Below, one piece after another: positions 38,100 to 46,820 of a DNA stretch of 64,000 nt. Position numbers and translations under genes: made by a program. The DNA lies in NCBI GenBank assembly GCA_030625815.1, contig DAOUQF010000002.1, forward strand, positions 62,001-126,000. The letters run 5' to 3'. Within the stretch, counting starts at the first letter, position 1. Every line of letters starts with the position of its first letter. The DNA is from Eubacteriales bacterium. GTDB taxonomy: Bacteria > Bacillota > Clostridia > Tissierellales > GPF-1. The notes under the pieces were generated by a model. It was not told the origin of the DNA, made no database searches, and was given only the letters and a program-made list of their open reading frames with translations.

Positions 38100-39008
38100 A
38101 TGGGAAAGATTTGTGTGGTAGGAAGTTTAAATATGGATTTGGTTGCAACGGGGGAACGAATTCCTGTTGTTGGCGAAACTGTTTTAGGGGAAACGTTTAA
38201 ACAGGTTCCTGGAGGCAAGGGAGCGAATCAAGCGGCGTCAATGGGTCGTTTGCAAGGAGATGTCGCGATGATCGGCAAGGTGGGCGAAGATGCCTTTGGC
38301 GAAGCCTTGATTCAAGCCTTGGCGGAAGCGCGGGTTGAAACAAAGGCGATAACAAAAGCGCCGACTTCTACAGGGATTGCGTTGATTACCGTGCAAGCGG
38401 ATGGAGACAATGCGATTGTCGTCGTACCGGGCGCCAATGCGGAATTGAGACCGGCGGACATCGATGCGGCGAAAGCGGTCATCGTGGAGTCTGAGATTGT
38501 GATCACGCAATTGGAGACCCCGGTGGATACCGTGACCTATGCCTTGAAACTGGCTAAGGAGCAGGGGAAACTGACGATTTTGAATCCGGCGCCGGCTATG
38601 CCTTTGGCGGATGAATTGATTCAGAATGTGGATTATTTGACACCGAATGAAACGGAACTTGCGATCCTTTCCGGCATGCCAACCGAGACAGATGAAGAGT
38701 TGGAGGCGGCGGCGAAAGCCATGATGAACAAAGGGGTGAAAGTGTTGATCGTAACCCTGGGATCGAAAGGCTGCCTGGTAATCGATAAGAATGGCACCCG
38801 TCAATTCCCGGCATTCAAGGTGAAAGCGGTGGATACAACGGCGGCTGGAGACAGCTTCAACGGCGGTGTCGCGGTTGCATTGGCGGAAGGGAAATCCCTG
38901 GAAGAGGCGATTGGATTTGCGACGAAGGTCGGCGCGCTTACGGTGCAAAAGGCTGGCGCTCAGAGTTCATTGCCAACGCGGGAAGAAGTGGATGGATTCC
39001 GTGGCTAA
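38100..39008 (+). CDS. rbsK: Ribokinase
   Basis: PfkB-family sugar kinase of 302 residues that phosphorylates ribose at O5. The first signature GGKGANQAASMGRL and the second, DTTAAGDSFNGGVAVAL, with the catalytic Asp in AGDS, are intact; the N-terminal GSLNMDL is typical. AGGAGG precedes ATG 38100. A TACAAT box at 38063 is a possible -10. No ribose transporter is adjacent; RpiB at 10344 would take the product onward. The 3' end overlaps rnhA by 17 bases. Confidence 0.92.
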   Translation: MGKICVVGSLNMDLVATGERIPVVGETVLGETFKQVPGGKGANQAASMGRLQGDVAMIGKVGEDAFGEALIQALAEARVETKAITKAPTSTGIALITVQADGDNAIVVVPGANAELRPADIDAAKAVIVESEIVITQLETPVDTVTYALKLAKEQGKLTILNPAPAMPLADELIQNVDYLTPNETELAILSGMPTETDEELEAAAKAMMNKGVKVLIVTLGSKGCLVIDKNGTRQFPAFKVKAVDTTAAGDSFNGGVAVALAEGKSLEEAIGFATKVGALTVQKAGAQSSLPTREEVDGFRG

Positions 39009-39630
39009 GAAGTTTTATGCAGTGAAGGTTGGAACGAAACCGGGCGTCTATGAGACATGGGATGCGTGCAAGGCACAGGTGAAGGGAGTCTCTGGTGCTG
39101 TTTACAAGAGTTTTCCCACAAAATCGCAAGCCCTTGATTTTCTTGGGGGAGAGCCGGAACGCAAAGCGGGAACGGAAAAGGGAACGGGATTGCCGGATTG
39201 GCCGGACGCGCCCGATACGGTCTACGCCTATGTGGACGGCAGCTTTGATGTGAAAACCATGCGATACGGATCGGGAGTTGTGCTTCTGTATTCGGATCAA
39301 ACTACCAAAACCCTCAGTGTGATGGGCGAGGATCCGGAACTTGTTGAAATGCGCAATGTTTCAGGCGAGATTTACGCGGCGGAATTAGCTATGAGGCAGG
39401 TCGTTGAAGAAGGCTATCACCGGGTGGTGATCTTTCATGATTACGCGGGAATACGACATTGGCCGCTTCGGGAATGGAAGGCGAACAAGTCGGGCACGCA
39501 GGCGTACCGCGCCTATTATGAATCGATTAAGGATCAACTTCAGGTGCTGTTTGTGAAGGTAGCCGCCCATACTGGGGATACCTACAATGAAATGGCGGAT
39601 CAATTGGCCAAAAAAGCACTCGGATTATAA
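38992..39630 (+). CDS. rnhA: Ribonuclease HI with N-terminal viroplasmin (RNase H1 N) domain
   Basis: A 212-residue cytoplasmic nuclease that cuts the RNA of RNA-DNA hybrids. Residues 6-50 form the hybrid-binding domain (KKFYAVKVGTKPGVYETWDACKAQVKGVSGAVYKSF type); residues 75-212 are the catalytic domain with the metal ligands Asp (YVDGSFD), Glu (GEIYAAELA), Asp (IFHDYAG) and Asp (NEMADQLAKKAL). ATG 38992 lies within the end of rbsK; a GTG at 39001 is an alternative. Confidence 0.93.
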   Translation: MDSVAKKFYAVKVGTKPGVYETWDACKAQVKGVSGAVYKSFPTKSQALDFLGGEPERKAGTEKGTGLPDWPDAPDTVYAYVDGSFDVKTMRYGSGVVLLYSDQTTKTLSVMGEDPELVEMRNVSGEIYAAELAMRQVVEEGYHRVVIFHDYAGIRHWPLREWKANKSGTQAYRAYYESIKDQLQVLFVKVAAHTGDTYNEMADQLAKKALGL

Positions 39631-39631
39631 G

Positions 39632-39670
39632 AAGCACTCGTGATTCATAGAATCACGAGTGCTTTATTGA
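39632..39670 (+). terminator. Terminator after rnhA
   Basis: Perfect 15-base arms (39632-39646, 39650-39664) with an ATA loop; the T tail is weak (TATTG). Confidence 0.7.
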
Positions 39671-39788
39671 ACGAGATTTATTCGGAGGATCCGAAGTGGA
39701 ATGAGAGAGGCTGATGATAAAGGATAGAATTGCACATATTATTTTTATAATTGATTGGATGCCCTGAGAGAATAAAAGGGGGTAATAA

Positions 39789-39842
39789 GAAAAAGTGCGT
39801 GAAAATCGAGAAGAGATCTCGAGATCCACGCGCTTTTTGATT
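39789..39842. terminator. Bidirectional terminator after the peroxidase gene
   Basis: AAAAAGTGCGTG pairs with CACGCGCTTTTT (one G-U), with an inner ATCGAG/CTCGAT-like stem. T tracts occur on both strands; it lies just behind the leftward gene at 39865. Confidence 0.7.
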
Positions 39843-39864
39843 TGCTGGGTTGATTTGTATTCGA

Positions 39865-40410
39865 TTAAAGTAAGGCTTCGACGGAGCTGGCAATCTCGTC
39901 CGGCGTAATGGGTGGTTCGAAGCGAGAAACAACATTTCCGTTGCGATCGATCAAGAACTTGGTGAAGTTCCATTTGACTGAATCGCCGTCGAAAAGCTTC
40001 GGGAACTTTCCCTTCAGTTTTGTGAAGAAACCCTCTGCCGCGGGTTTGGAAGGATCGGCGCCGGTGAATGGCGCTTCCTGAATCAAGAATTGATAGAGAG
40101 GATCCGCGTCTTTTCCTCGAACCTTAATTTTCTTTGATAAGGGAAAACTGACTCCGTAATTGAGGGAACAGAAAATTGCCAATGAATCACCCTCCAAGGG
40201 TTCTTGATTGGCGAACTGATCGCAAGGGAATCCAAGGATCACAAAGCCCTGATCCCGGTAGGTTTCGTAGAGCAGTTCGAGCCCTTCATATTGAGGCGTG
40301 AATCCGCATTTGCTGGCCGTGTTGACAATGAGAAGAACCTTTCCTTGATAGTCGGCAAGACTCTTTTCTTTTCCTTCAAGAGAGGTGTAAGGATATGAAT
40401 AAATAGACAT
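39865..40410 (-). CDS. Glutathione peroxidase family thiol peroxidase (cysteine type)
   Basis: A 181-residue thioredoxin-fold peroxidase that reduces H2O2 or alkyl peroxides. The peroxidatic residue is cysteine (NTASKCGFTPQY), not selenocysteine; the Gln and Trp of the catalytic tetrad are in GFPCDQFANQEP and VKWNFTKFLID. The cysteine in GFPCDQF is the likely resolving residue, so thioredoxin is the probable reductant, as in other bacterial members. ATG 40410 with AGGAGG upstream is preferred to a TTG six bases earlier. Confidence 0.93.
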   Translation of the reverse strand: MSIYSYPYTSLEGKEKSLADYQGKVLLIVNTASKCGFTPQYEGLELLYETYRDQGFVILGFPCDQFANQEPLEGDSLAIFCSLNYGVSFPLSKKIKVRGKDADPLYQFLIQEAPFTGADPSKPAAEGFFTKLKGKFPKLFDGDSVKWNFTKFLIDRNGNVVSRFEPPITPDEIASSVEALL

Positions 40411-40505
40411 AAGCAACCTCCTGTTTTGTTATGAGTGCAATCTACACTTAGATACCCGCCAGCAAGCAGGCCATGCAGATTTCCTGCAAACAGGAGGTCG
40501 TTTTT

Positions 40506-41921
40506 TTATTTGATGAAATTTTTCAGGAGCCTGTGCTTCTCCAAAATGCGAAGGATTCTGTGCTTTTCTTTTGTGTAAGGCGGATAAGCCAATGAGATGC
40601 CGTACCGTCTGTGTTTTCTCAAAATCGACTTATGATGGCTAAAGGTTTCGAAGCTTTTGGCGCCATGGTAGCTGCCCATGCCGCTTCTGCCCCTGCCGCC
40701 GAAGGCCAAATAGGAAGTGGCCAAATGGGAGACCGTGTCATTGATGGCTCCGCCGCCAAATGGAACCCGGCTGATAATGCGATCAATGACAACTTGATCT
40801 TCTGAAAACAGATAGAGCGCCAGTGGATCGGGGCGGTCACATATCCATTGTATCGCTTCGTCGATTGTCTGATAGGGTATAATCGGAAGGATGGGACCAA
40901 AGATTTCATCCTCCATAACCTTTGCGCCTTCTGGAATTCCATCCATCAAAGTAGGTGCGATAAAGAGGGTTTCTTTATCGGTTTCTCCTCCGAAAAGAAT
41001 ATTTCCTTCCTCCAAATAGCCGCTGAGGCGGTCGAAATGTTTTTGATTGATAATATGAGCGTAATCCTTGTGCTCAGGCGTCATTTCTCCGTAAAACTCA
41101 TGCAGCACTTCGATCAAAGCCTTGATCAAAGGCTCTTTCAGCTCTTCTTTCACCAAGATATAGTCCGGGGCGACGCAGGTTTGACCCGCGTTGATAAATT
41201 TCCCCCATGCAATGCGTTGAGCGGTCACCTTGGGATCATGAAGCGCATCGACGATGGTCGGGCTTTTTCCGCCGAGCTCCAAGGTGACGGGAATGAGGTT
41301 TTCGGCAGCGGTTTGCATCACAATTTTTCCGACTTGAGTGCTTCCGGTAAAGAAAACATGATCCAAAGGTTCGTGCAGGAAGGCTTGAGTAATGCTTGCG
41401 CCACCCGTTATGGCAAGGATATAATCAGGTTCAAAGGTTGTCTCGATCATTTCTATGATAACGCCGGACGTATGGGGAACTTCTGTGGCAGACTTCAAAA
41501 TGACGGTATTGCCGGCAGCGATAGCGCCGATCAAAGGCAAGATGACGAGATTAAAGGGATAGTTCCAAGGCGCGATGATGAAAACGATTCCCTGCGGTTC
41601 GGGATAGACGTAACTTCGGGAAGGAAACTGTGTGATTGGTGTATGTTTGCGCTCCGGTTTCATCCATTCTTTAAGATGTTTGAGCGCAAAACTGATCTCT
41701 TCATAAGCCTGTCCGACCTCTGTTACATAAGATTCAAAAGCAGGTTTGTGGAAGTCTTTTTCCAGAGCGTGGATCAATGGTTTTTCATAGGCTTTGATGG
41801 CAGTTTTTAACCGGATCAACTGTCGTTTGCGAAAATCATAGGAAAGGGTTTTGCCGCTTTGAAAGAGGTGCTTTTGTTTTGCAACGGCGAGTTTTGCTAA
41901 TTCCTCGTTGGTTAGTTTCAT
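40506..41921 (-). CDS. NAD(P)-dependent aldehyde dehydrogenase (class 3-like)
   Basis: A 471-residue soluble or membrane-associated enzyme. The cofactor region (APWNYPFNLVILPLIGAIAAGN, FTGSTQVGKIVMQTAA), catalytic glutamate (LELGGKSPT) and nucleophilic cysteine (INAGQTCVAPDYILV) are all present. The overall build matches bacterial YwdH-like enzymes that oxidise fatty or medium-chain aldehydes; the true substrate is unknown. The basic C-terminus (HRILRILEKHRLLKNF) resembles tails seen in membrane-bound members. AAGGAGAA precedes the ATG. Divergent from mgtC. Confidence 0.92.
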   Translation of the reverse strand: MKLTNEELAKLAVAKQKHLFQSGKTLSYDFRKRQLIRLKTAIKAYEKPLIHALEKDFHKPAFESYVTEVGQAYEEISFALKHLKEWMKPERKHTPITQFPSRSYVYPEPQGIVFIIAPWNYPFNLVILPLIGAIAAGNTVILKSATEVPHTSGVIIEMIETTFEPDYILAITGGASITQAFLHEPLDHVFFTGSTQVGKIVMQTAAENLIPVTLELGGKSPTIVDALHDPKVTAQRIAWGKFINAGQTCVAPDYILVKEELKEPLIKALIEVLHEFYGEMTPEHKDYAHIINQKHFDRLSGYLEEGNILFGGETDKETLFIAPTLMDGIPEGAKVMEDEIFGPILPIIPYQTIDEAIQWICDRPDPLALYLFSEDQVVIDRIISRVPFGGGAINDTVSHLATSYLAFGGRGRSGMGSYHGAKSFETFSHHKSILRKHRRYGISLAYPPYTKEKHRILRILEKHRLLKNFIK

Positions 41922-42016
41922 GGCGATTCTCCTTTCATCCCTTACTTACTATATACCGCATGTCAATTTCCGGTAAACGTTGAAATCTGGTATACTATAA
42001 AAAATGAGGTGGTTGC

Positions 42017-42652
42017 ATGATTACAAATGATGAAATTATTGTTCGATTATTATTGGCTTTGGCATTTGGCGGCGTGATCGGGTTTGAACGGGAAATCAAT
42101 CGCCGGCCTGCCGGGTTTCGTACCCATGTCCTGGTAAGCGTTGGTTCGTCCTTGATCATGATGATCTCAGCGTATGCATTTGTAAATACGGATCCGACGC
42201 GGATGGCGGCTCAGGTTGTCAGCGGCATTGGGTTTTTGGGCGCGGGCACGATTATCTTTAGCGGAGACAAGATTAAAGGACTGACGACGGCTGCGAGCAT
42301 CTGGCTTTGCGCTGCCATTGGACTGGCGTCTGGCGCGGGATTTTATTTTGCCGCGGGAGCCGCGAGCATATTGGCATTGACAATTCTTTTGGTTGCAGGC
42401 GCGATTGAACGGTTTAGCGAGAAGAAAAAGTACAAGCATATTCGCTTGACCTTCCATGAGCGGACGGGATTGATCGGGGATATCGGACATATCGCAAAGA
42501 TGTTGAATGTATTGATCAAGGACATCCATATGAGTCAGGGAGATGCAACGATTTGTATGGTGGACTTGGTGGTGGATGTACCGCCGAACACGTCATACAG
42601 CATGTTGGTGTTGGAGTTGTCAAAAATTGATGGCGTTATCGAAGTCGTATAG
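42017..42652 (+). CDS. MgtC/SapB family membrane protein
   Basis: A 211-residue protein: four or five membrane helices (residues 10-135) with the family signature GGVIGFEREINRRPAGFRTHVLVSVGSSL, and a C-terminal cytoplasmic ACT-like domain (KHIRLTFHERTGLIGDIGHIAKM). The family is tied to Mg2+ limitation and acid stress, but is not itself a proven Mg2+ pump. GAGGTGG precedes the ATG. Confidence 0.88.
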   Translation: MITNDEIIVRLLLALAFGGVIGFEREINRRPAGFRTHVLVSVGSSLIMMISAYAFVNTDPTRMAAQVVSGIGFLGAGTIIFSGDKIKGLTTAASIWLCAAIGLASGAGFYFAAGAASILALTILLVAGAIERFSEKKKYKHIRLTFHERTGLIGDIGHIAKMLNVLIKDIHMSQGDATICMVDLVVDVPPNTSYSMLVLELSKIDGVIEVV

Positions 42653-42661
42653 GAGAAAATT

Positions 42662-42835
42662 ATGTTGTACGTAGAGCGAAGAAAACAATTCGAGATTAAA
42701 TTATTCAGCACGGTTCGGTAAGGGTTGCCGAACTGGCCGACTGCTTTCAAGTTGGCGAGGCGGATGATCTTCTTGGCTCCTTCGGTTTTCAAAAAGAAAA
42801 AGTCTATGAATTGGTAAAATGGAGATGTTTTCTTC
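42662..42835 (+). pseudogene. Broken N-terminal fragment of a DeoR-family regulator
   Basis: After AGGAG, ATG 42662 reads MLYVERRKQFEIKLFSTVR and stops. In the neighbouring frame from 42709 the sequence continues as HGSVRVAELADCFQVGEA, exactly the HTH pattern expected next in DeoR regulators (x-GSVRVAELAELFGVSE). A small deletion therefore broke the gene in the HTH, and the region after it no longer resembles DeoR. No sensory domain remains. Confidence 0.7.
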
Positions 42836-42842
42836 AACTGAC

Positions 42843-42888
42843 AAAAGCGCAGGCAAACGTTGAAATGACGAGAGCCTGCGCTTTTTGT
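42843..42888 (+). terminator. Terminator after the DeoR remnant
   Basis: AAAAGCGCAGGC and GCCTGCGCTTTT arms around a 19-base loop, with Ts following. Nothing else is seen between it and the phosphatase gene at 43015. Confidence 0.8.
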
Positions 42889-43014
42889 CGTCAGGGGAAA
42901 CTGTGCTGAAAAACTAGTTGCAGTCTTGCCGATTGTTTTTTTATCCCGTAGAATGGGGGTAATTCGTTGACGGTAATACGGAAAGATGGCAGTTGTGGAT
43001 TTGGAGGGGTTTGA

Positions 43015-43626
43015 ATGTTGAAAATTGTATTGATTCGACATGGATATTCCATGGGGAACAAGGCGCATACTTTGAGCGGCTGGCATGATGTGCCGCTGAC
43101 GGAAGAAGGGATCGAAGCCTTGCAGGCATTGCAGAAGAACTATCCCTATCCGAAGACGGACGGATATTGTTCGAGCGATTTGAGCCGCGCTTACGATACG
43201 GCGAGAATTCTTTTTCCCGAGCAGGAGATTGTCAAGATTTCGGGTTTTCGCGAAATTCATTTTGGCATTTATGAAGGCATGGGCGTCGATCAGATTAATC
43301 ACGATCAATTCTTTGATGCGTGGTTGGCCGGGGCTGAAGTGGAAGAGGGAGAAAACTATGATCGCTTTCAAGAGCGAGTGATGAGCGGCTTGAAATATTT
43401 GAGCCTTCAAATGATGGAATCCGGCAAGGAGAGTCTAACCCTTGTTTGCCATTCCGGTGTGATTCGCTTGATTTATACCTTGTGCCATCAAAAGGAAGTG
43501 GCCGATCTTTTTGATCTGCCTGTTCCGAACGGGCTGGGCTTTGAGTTGAGTCTTGAGAATAAAAACGGTGCGGTAGAATTGCTAAAAATGAAACGTCTTA
43601 AGCGGTTGCAAGAGATCAAGGGGTAA
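43015..43626 (+). CDS. Histidine phosphatase superfamily protein
   Basis: A 203-residue phosphoglycerate mutase-like phosphatase with the catalytic LIRHGYSMGN, the second site GFREIHFGIYEG and the distal VCHSGVIRLIY. These supply the two catalytic histidines, the arginines and the acid. The substrate could be a sugar phosphate, alpha-ribazole phosphate or nucleotide; context does not tell. RBS GGAGGGG. It precedes the LacI-controlled operon but is likely transcribed apart from it. Confidence 0.88.
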   Translation: MLKIVLIRHGYSMGNKAHTLSGWHDVPLTEEGIEALQALQKNYPYPKTDGYCSSDLSRAYDTARILFPEQEIVKISGFREIHFGIYEGMGVDQINHDQFFDAWLAGAEVEEGENYDRFQERVMSGLKYLSLQMMESGKESLTLVCHSGVIRLIYTLCHQKEVADLFDLPVPNGLGFELSLENKNGAVELLKMKRLKRLQEIKG

Positions 43627-43674
43627 AGCATTCGCTTCTAGGCGTGTGCGGGGGATAAATCAAGGAGGTTTTTG

Positions 43675-43703
43675 TTGACGAAAGTGGAAAGTTCAGATAA
43701 AAT
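43675..43703 (+). promoter_or_regulatory. Promoter of the sugar ABC operon
   Basis: TTGACG (43675-43680), 17-base spacer, TAAAAT (43698-43703). Confidence 0.65.
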
Positions 43704-43708
43704 GACAA

Positions 43709-43722
43709 TGTAATCGATTACA
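43709..43722 (+). promoter_or_regulatory. LacI-family operator 1
   Basis: Perfect 14-base palindrome TGTAATCGATTACA right after the -10 box, covering the transcription start. The central CG is typical of LacI/GalR operators. Confidence 0.9.
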
Positions 43723-43758
43723 CGAAAAAGTAAGTTGGTTCGTTTTTTTGCACAACGA

Positions 43759-43772
43759 TGTAATCGATTACA
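43759..43772 (+). promoter_or_regulatory. LacI-family operator 2
   Basis: Identical palindrome TGTAATCGATTACA, exactly 50 bases after operator 1 and 22 bases before the first start codon. Paired sites allow cooperative binding. The regulator is probably the LacI protein encoded at 49707. Confidence 0.9.
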
Positions 43773-43793
43773 TAAAATTGAAGGGAGAGAAGG

Positions 43794-45059
43794 ATGAAAA
43801 AACGTTTTGCATTATTGTTGGTTGTATTGCTCGTATTGCCGCTTTTCGCAGGCTGTGCGCAGCAGGAAGAAGGATCTGTAACGATTACGTATTATGGCCG
43901 TCCAGATGAAAAGGGAATTGAAACCACGATGATTGAGGCATTCGAAAAAGAAAACCCAAACATCAAGGTGAATTACGTAGAACTTCCTGAAAGTACGGAT
44001 CAGAAATTGCAGACAATCAATACCATGCTGCAAGCGAAGGATCCAGCAATGGATTTGTTCGTGGGAGACGTTGTATGGACGCCGATCTTTGCATCCGCCG
44101 ATTGGGTATTGCCTCTAGACGATTACTTGACGCAAGAAGAAATCGACGAGCATGTTCCGGGCGCGATGAAAGCGTATACCTATCGTGATCATGTGTACGG
44201 AATTCCATTCTTTACAGATGGCGGCATGTTGTATTATCGGACAGATCTTCTAGAAAAGTACAATAAGTCAGTTCCAACGACTTGGGATGAGTTGATTGAA
44301 ACCGCTTCATATATTATGGCGCAAGAGAAGGATCCGAATTTGTATGGCTATGCGGGATCATGGAAGCAGTATGAAGGCGTAACCTGTTCATTGACTGAAT
44401 TGGTTTGGTCTCATGGCGGCGACTTCTTGGATAAGGAAGGCAATGTCATCTTTGATTCGCCGGAATCCGTAGCAGCCATGACTGTCATGGAAAAAATGGT
44501 GCATGAAGCGAAGATTACGCCGCCGGGCGTTGGCGGCTTCGGCTCCGGGGACATGCGTGCATTGGCGTTGAACGGCCAGATGATCTTTACGCGCGACTGG
44601 CCAAGCTTCTACAGCAACTCCATGGATCCTGAAAAATCCAGCGTTGTTGGCAAGATTAAATATACAGTACTTCCGCACGCGCCGGGTCAAGATTCGTATT
44701 CAACTCTGGGCGGCTGGGGCATCATGGTATCAAACTTCACGGATAATCCGGAAGAAGCTGTAAAATTCGCAAAATTCCGCTCCAGCTACGAATCGCAAAA
44801 ACAAGAAGCCTTGTTGATTGCGCATTTGCCAACAAGAAAAGCCTTGTACGAGGATGCGGAGATCGTGGAAAATGAGCCGTGGATGGTGGACATGCTGCCA
44901 GTTATGATGTCAACCAATCCTCGTCCGCAATCCGCATACTATGCGGAACTTTCCGCGCATTTGCAACAAGCCTCACAGGATGTGATTGCCGGAAATAAGA
45001 CACCGGAAGAAGCTGTAAAATACGCGGCAGAGAAAATGAAAGAGACCTTGGGTCAATAG
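43794..45059 (+). CDS. Sugar ABC transporter, substrate-binding lipoprotein
   Basis: A 421-residue family 1 extracellular solute-binding protein. The signal peptide ends in a lipobox (LFAGC, Cys near residue 22), so it is anchored outside the membrane. The domain shows the usual ITYYGRPDEKG start, the AKDPAMDLFVGDVVW stretch, YGIPFFTDGGMLYYRTDLL and the late RPQSAYYAELS region. Family and neighbours (two permeases, GH13 protein) suggest an oligosaccharide such as an alpha-glucoside. First gene of the LacI-controlled operon. Confidence 0.93.
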   Translation: MKKRFALLLVVLLVLPLFAGCAQQEEGSVTITYYGRPDEKGIETTMIEAFEKENPNIKVNYVELPESTDQKLQTINTMLQAKDPAMDLFVGDVVWTPIFASADWVLPLDDYLTQEEIDEHVPGAMKAYTYRDHVYGIPFFTDGGMLYYRTDLLEKYNKSVPTTWDELIETASYIMAQEKDPNLYGYAGSWKQYEGVTCSLTELVWSHGGDFLDKEGNVIFDSPESVAAMTVMEKMVHEAKITPPGVGGFGSGDMRALALNGQMIFTRDWPSFYSNSMDPEKSSVVGKIKYTVLPHAPGQDSYSTLGGWGIMVSNFTDNPEEAVKFAKFRSSYESQKQEALLIAHLPTRKALYEDAEIVENEPWMVDMLPVMMSTNPRPQSAYYAELSAHLQQASQDVIAGNKTPEEAVKYAAEKMKETLGQ

Positions 45060-45067
45060 ATGGATGT

Positions 45068-45100
45068 GGAAGCTTGGTTTTTCAAGCTTCCCTCCTTTTT
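45068..45100 (+). terminator. Intercistronic attenuator hairpin
   Basis: GGAAGCTTG / CAAGCTTCC stem, GTTTTT loop, tail CTCCTTTTT. Such hairpins behind binding-protein genes lower permease expression. Confidence 0.65.
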
Positions 45101-45115
45101 AAGGAGTGAAGGGGT

Positions 45116-45991
45116 ATGAAAAGACGGGAAAAAATCGGCTATTTATGTTTATTGCCGGCCGCCTTGTTGGTCTTGGTTTTTGTGTTCTATCCAGTGGCGA
45201 AGACGATTTGGTTGAGCTTTCATGAACTGCGGGTACAAACCATGGTGGATGGAGCAAAGTTTATTGGATTTGGCAATTATGAAAAAATCTTGAGAGATGA
45301 AACCTTTTGGAAAACCTTCCGCTGGACGTTTATGTTTACGGTGATATCCGTTTCCATTGAGCTTGTCATCGGAATGGGACTTGCCCTTATAATGAATCGA
45401 AAGATTCCGGGGCAGGGGATTATTCGAACGACCATTTTAATTCCTTGGGCAATCCCGACCATTGTTGCCGGGATGATGTGGTCTTATCTATTCGGGCAAT
45501 ACGGCATGATCAATGAAATTCTTTTAAAAGCCCATATAATTACAGCGTATCTTCCGTGGATGACGGAAGAATTCTATGCAAAAACCGCGATTATTATCGC
45601 TGATGTTTGGAAAACGACCCCGTATATGTCGCTTTTACTTTTAGCGGGACTTCAGAATGTGCCAAAGAACTTGTATGAGGCGGCTGCCATCGATGGAGCG
45701 GGTAAAATACAGCAATTTTTTCGAATTACAATTCCCATGATTAAACCGGCTTTGATGGTTGCGGTTTTGTTCCGCGTGGTTGCTGCGCTTCGGATTTATG
45801 ACTTAATCGCGGCGATGACCTCCGGCGGACCGGCGGGTACCACCGAGAGTCTGTCCATTTACGCGGTCAGTACCTATTTCCGTTACGGCAACTGGGGATA
45901 TGGCGCAGCGCTTTCTGTTGTGATGCTGGTCTTGGCGCTGATCATCAGTTTGTTCTTTGTGGATGCGATGAAATCAAAGGTCGGTGAATAG
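45116..45991 (+). CDS. Sugar ABC transporter permease (MalF type)
   Basis: A 291-residue membrane protein with six helices. The EAA loop that docks the ATPase is visible as EAAAIDGAGKIQQFFRITIPM. It pairs with the second permease, whose gene follows directly. No ATP-binding subunit is encoded here, so a shared MsmX-type ATPase elsewhere in the genome is expected. Confidence 0.93.
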   Translation: MKRREKIGYLCLLPAALLVLVFVFYPVAKTIWLSFHELRVQTMVDGAKFIGFGNYEKILRDETFWKTFRWTFMFTVISVSIELVIGMGLALIMNRKIPGQGIIRTTILIPWAIPTIVAGMMWSYLFGQYGMINEILLKAHIITAYLPWMTEEFYAKTAIIIADVWKTTPYMSLLLLAGLQNVPKNLYEAAAIDGAGKIQQFFRITIPMIKPALMVAVLFRVVAALRIYDLIAAMTSGGPAGTTESLSIYAVSTYFRYGNWGYGAALSVVMLVLALIISLFFVDAMKSKVGE

Positions 45992-45992
45992 G

Positions 45993-46820
45993 ATGAAAAA
46001 TATCAGTAAAAAAGTAATCTACCTCTTATTCTTTGTGATTTTTGTGGGATTTATGTTGTTTCCTTTTCTGTTTATTTTGTTCAGTTCCTTTAAGCTGCCG
46101 AAAGACATTATGGCGATTCCGCCAAAGTTGTTGCCGACGCAATGGATTTTTTCCAACTACGTGGACGCCTTTCAGATTCAACCCTTGGTGATTTATTTGC
46201 GCAATAGCTTGATTATGTCCTTATTGGTTGTGTTGATGACGATTTTGATCGGCTCGTTGGCAGCCTATGCCTTGTCTCGAACCGAGATCAAGGGAAAGAA
46301 AATTTTTCTTGTTTTTCTTTTATTGATCTCCCTATTGCCGCCGGTTACCATTATCAATCCAATCTATCAATTGTTGAGCAAGGTGCATTTATTGAACACT
46401 TATTTTGGCTTGGCATTGGTCATAACAGTTTTGGAATTGCCGCTGGCGGTCTGGTTTTTAACGGCGTTTTTCAATACCATTCCAAAATCACTGGAAGAGA
46501 GCGCGGAGATCGATGGCGCCAATATTGTTCAAGTATTCCGGTCGATTCTTTTTCCGCTTGTGAAATCGGGAATCTTCATCGTCAGTATTCTGGTCTTTAT
46601 TGGGGCGTGGAATCAATTCCTCTTTGCTTTGGTCTTGAATCAATTTGAAGCGCGTCGAATGGTTACCGTTGGAGTCACCTTGTATATTACCGATTATCTG
46701 GTGCCGTGGGGGGTCTTGTCGGCTGCATCCATCATTGTCATCATTCCATTGATTCTGATGGTATTGGCGCTGCAAAAACGGATTCTATCCGGTGTACTGG
46801 AAGGCGGGGTGAAGGAGTAA
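45993..46820 (+). CDS. Sugar ABC transporter permease (MalG type)
   Basis: A 275-residue membrane protein with six helices and the EAA loop ESAEIDGANIVQVFRSILFPL. ATG 45993 follows GGTGAATAGG and lies just behind the previous stop; a GTG nine bases earlier is possible. Together with the previous gene it forms the transmembrane pair. Confidence 0.93.
   Translation: MKNISKKVIYLLFFVIFVGFMLFPFLFILFSSFKLPKDIMAIPPKLLPTQWIFSNYVDAFQIQPLVIYLRNSLIMSLLVVLMTILIGSLAAYALSRTEIKGKKIFLVFLLLISLLPPVTIINPIYQLLSKVHLLNTYFGLALVITVLELPLAVWFLTAFFNTIPKSLEESAEIDGANIVQVFRSILFPLVKSGIFIVSILVFIGAWNQFLFALVLNQFEARRMVTVGVTLYITDYLVPWGVLSAASIIVIIPLILMVLALQKRILSGVLEGGVKE

Noticed and set aside
40848-41810. 320-codon open frame on the plus strand
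   Set aside because: It lies wholly opposite the aldehyde dehydrogenase gene, whose motifs are complete; it is an antisense shadow without its own motifs.
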